A stretch of 6,996 nucleotides of DNA, from contig JAEWWC010000252.1 in assembly GCA_023396555.1 (NCBI GenBank), positions 1 to 6,996 of the forward strand, read 5' to 3'. Shown here one piece after another: positions 5,985 through 6,996 of the stretch. Position numbers and translations under genes: made by a program. This DNA comes from Bacillota bacterium (GTDB lineage Bacteria > Bacillota > Clostridia > Christensenellales > SZUA-584). Position 1 is the stretch's first letter; each line of letters starts with the position of its first letter. The notes under the pieces are model-generated. The model ran no database searches. It had not been told where the DNA came from and saw only the letters and a program-made list of their open reading frames with translations.

Positions 5985-6377
5985 TTATTTCTCCTTTCCG
6001 ACGTCAGCCTGCGTGCCCAGCTCGCTGATCAGTTTTTGCAGCTCTGCTCTGTCGCTGTTGGACAGGCCACTCCCCCTGATCATGCATGTCAAAAACATTT
6101 TTGCTCCTGCGTCGGTGAGCTTGGATATCATATACCGACTCTCGCTCTCGATGCACTCCGAGCGCTCCACCGCCGGGTAATAGGCGCGGTTGCCGCTTAC
6201 CGTTTTATAGGTGACATAGCCGCTGTCACACAGCTTGCGCATATAGGTGGAAAACGTGCTCTTCTGCCAGTTTACCGACCTCGCCATCTCTTCCATGATT
6301 TGCGACAGGAACATCGGGCTGTGCTGCCACAGCGTTTCCATGATGATCCATTCCTGTTTTGTCAAGGCTTCTTTCAT
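5985..6377 (-). CDS. BlaI/MecI-family transcriptional repressor
   Basis: A 130-residue protein, the usual length for BlaI/MecI (about 125). The winged helix spans residues 5-70: LTKQEWIIMETLW, then the recognition region NWQKSTFSTYMRKLCDSGYV (36-55) and the wing YKTVSGNRAYYPAV (57-70). The C-terminal dimerisation part ends LSNSDRAELQKLISEL. Such repressors bind as dimers to palindromes over promoters and are released when a BlaR1-type protease is triggered. The start ATG 6377 has AGAAGG about 6 bases upstream. In-frame alternatives at 6434 (ATG) and 6470 (TTG) lie at the transcription start and in the -35 box, so they are rejected. The gene heads an operon with a truncated sensor, so the usual signal route appears lost. 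Its targets probably include its own promoter. Confidence 0.9.
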   Translation of the reverse strand: MKEALTKQEWIIMETLWQHSPMFLSQIMEEMARSVNWQKSTFSTYMRKLCDSGYVTYKTVSGNRAYYPAVERSECIESESRYMISKLTDAGAKMFLTCMIRGSGLSNSDRAELQKLISELGTQADVGKEK

Positions 6378-6406
6378 ATCGAACCTTCTGCCGTTTATCG
6401 CGTCGC

Positions 6407-6419
6407 ATAGTTTAACTAT
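6407..6419. repeat. Inverted repeat in the blaI leader
   Basis: ATAGTT, T, AACTAT is a perfect 13-base inverted repeat between the predicted transcription start and the ribosome site of blaI. It differs from the GTCTAT half-sites over the promoter, so it may serve another regulator or be incidental. Confidence 0.4.
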
Positions 6420-6434
6420 ATCAGCCGCATTCAT

Positions 6435-6461
6435 GTCTATTACTATAGACCTACTGTCTAT
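6435..6461. promoter_or_regulatory. BlaI operator with three alternating half-sites
   Basis: The half-site GTCTAT occurs at 6435-6440, inverted at 6445-6450, and again forward at 6456-6461. Each neighbouring pair makes a perfect palindrome, with spacers of 4 and 5 bases. The array covers the -10 box and most of the spacer of the blaI promoter, as expected for self-repression by the encoded BlaI. It is not the classical TACA/TGTA box of staphylococcal BlaI. Confidence 0.65.
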
Positions 6462-6470
6462 TGTTGTCAA
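6442..6470 (-). promoter_or_regulatory. Strong sigma-A-type promoter of blaI
   Basis: On the minus strand a perfect TTGACA (6470-6465) and TATAGT (6447-6442) are separated by 17 bases. The -10 is embedded in the operator palindrome. The start would fall near 6435, giving a leader of about 60 bases. Confidence 0.8.
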
Positions 6471-6478
6471 CTATTTGT

Positions 6479-6846
6479 TTATGAGCTTCGTGTTATTAGC
6501 TGTGCCTTGGGATTATACTTCCATCCAGGCATGATGGCGGGGACATCAGTGCCAAGAGAATTTGGAGGCTTTGAATGTTCAATATCTCCGTAATATTTGT
6601 AATAGTTTCGTAGCATATATTACACGCTTTCCCATCAGGTGTCAATGTTATCCATGTTTTAATTCTCCGCTGGATATTTAAAGCCCTGTTCATGATCGAT
6701 AACTATACCTTCAATCGGTTGATCTCAATATATACTGGAGCCCCGCTGTCTTTCGTCAAAGCGTCTTCCTGTATCTCCACTCTTTAAACGACACGTTGCT
6801 TTTGGAGACGCTTTTTAAGCGCTAAAGCTTGCTTCAGTTTCATACA
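6479..6846 (-). other. Unassigned region with short decayed coding fragments
   Basis: No intact gene is seen. On the minus strand a 45-codon frame (6616-6479) with protein-like composition (GTDVPAIMPGWKYNPKAQL) ends just before the blaI -35 box. It has no ribosome site and is preceded in the same frame by several stops. Further upstream, ATG 6843 begins MKLKQALALKKRLQKQ, stops at 6784, and continues in frame to 6703. This start resembles the N-terminus of the DIP1984/DUF6847 family (MKLxEALxLRxxLQ), but the match is short and from memory. The inverted repeat AAAGCGTCT/AGACGCTTT spans about 6758-6816. Together this looks like eroded sequence between a mobile element and the blaI operon. Confidence 0.3.
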
Positions 6847-6879
6847 CTCAGCGTATAGTTTTTTCTACGAAATAATGAT

Positions 6880-6898
6880 CCCCCGGCCTAGCCGGGGG
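6880..6898 (-). repeat. Perfect GC-rich hairpin, probable IS200/IS605-type right end
   Basis: CCCCCGGC (6880-6887) and GCCGGGGG (6891-6898) form a perfect 8-bp stem with a 3-base loop. There is no T tract, so it is not an ordinary terminator. On the minus strand it reads AATACCCCC...GGGGGATCATTA, the style of the subterminal hairpin that TnpA recognises at the right end of IS200/IS605 elements. Confidence 0.6.
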
Positions 6899-6996
6899 TA
6901 TTCCTTTATCGGGTATAACCCTTTATTACTAGCTACGCCTAAAGGGCGTTGGTACGGTCTGGCACCCGCGAGAAGCTGTTACTTGCTACCCGTAAA
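6880..6996 (-). mobile_element. Probable right end of an IS200/IS605 (TnpB-type) element with guide-RNA scaffold
   Basis: Reading on the minus strand from the window edge, all three frames hit stops within about 60 bases, so this is non-coding or the last codons of a gene beyond the window. The sequence then folds as a chain. Hairpin ACGCC-CTTTA-GGCGT is at 6949-6935. Its loop pairs with TAAAG at 6925-6921 to make a pseudoknot (extendable to CCCTTTA/TAAAGGG). A small stem GGGT/ACCC follows at 6921-6911, then the GC-rich hairpin at 6898-6880. In TnpB elements the 3' end of tnpB and the right end are transcribed together as the guide (omega or reRNA), with pseudoknotted stems and a final hairpin before the element boundary. 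The layout fits, but no TnpB codons are visible to prove it. Another structured RNA is the main alternative. Confidence 0.45.

Noticed and set aside
6378..6470. N-terminal extension of the BlaI protein to 6434 or 6470
   Set aside because: The TTG at 6470 is the -35 box and the ATG at 6434 sits at the predicted transcription start; the shorter protein has the normal family length and a ribosome site.
6496..6693. 65-residue minus-strand frame starting at 6693
   Set aside because: No ribosome site or recognisable motif, and another frame of the same region looks more protein-like; not supported as a gene.

Overview
The window suggests an endospore-forming Firmicute of the Clostridia type. It carries a CwlD-like N-acetylmuramoyl-L-alanine amidase (cortex maturation), a very small YjzC-like protein, a long U32 peptidase of the DUF3656 type, a tRNA gene with an encoded CCA end, and Shine-Dalgarno sites of the GGAGG kind. 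Every gene I can support reads on the minus strand, so the window is described below from right to left, in the direction of transcription.

Right end (about 6480-6996): no intact gene. The last 120 bases fold, on the minus strand, into a pseudoknot-like element followed by a perfect GC-rich hairpin. This looks like the right end of an IS200/IS605-type (TnpB) element together with its 3' guide-RNA scaffold; any tnpB gene would lie mostly beyond the window. Beside it are short decayed coding fragments. Next come a BlaI/MecI-family repressor gene with a strong promoter built into an alternating operator, and one base after it a BlaR1/M56-like sensor cut down to 30 residues. About 230 bases further on is the cwlD-like amidase gene on the same strand, with no convincing terminator in between.

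Middle (4300-4816): a possible decayed FtsX-type permease fragment, then tRNA-Ser(GGA) with its own promoter and an intrinsic terminator. The terminator stem-loop has the dimensions of a tRNA acceptor/T-arm minihelix.

Left centre (2560-4240): a two-gene operon of a TM1586-type nitroreductase followed by a TetR-family regulator. The genes overlap by TTGA. Two 16-bp operators lie 33 bp apart around the promoter, a layout that fits self-regulation of the operon. By eye this block is more AT-rich than the flanking genes and may be an accessory insert. A hairpin terminator follows it.

Left (1-2300): after an AT-rich spacer come a 51-residue YjzC-like gene with its terminator, and the U32/DUF3656 protein, which is open for 663 codons and leaves the window at its left edge.

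The clearest points beyond routine annotation are the nitroreductase/TetR control region, the orphaned BlaI with its truncated sensor next to a wall hydrolase, and the structured right end. Nothing here is a fully novel multi-gene system. The structured RNA at the right edge is the best candidate for follow-up.
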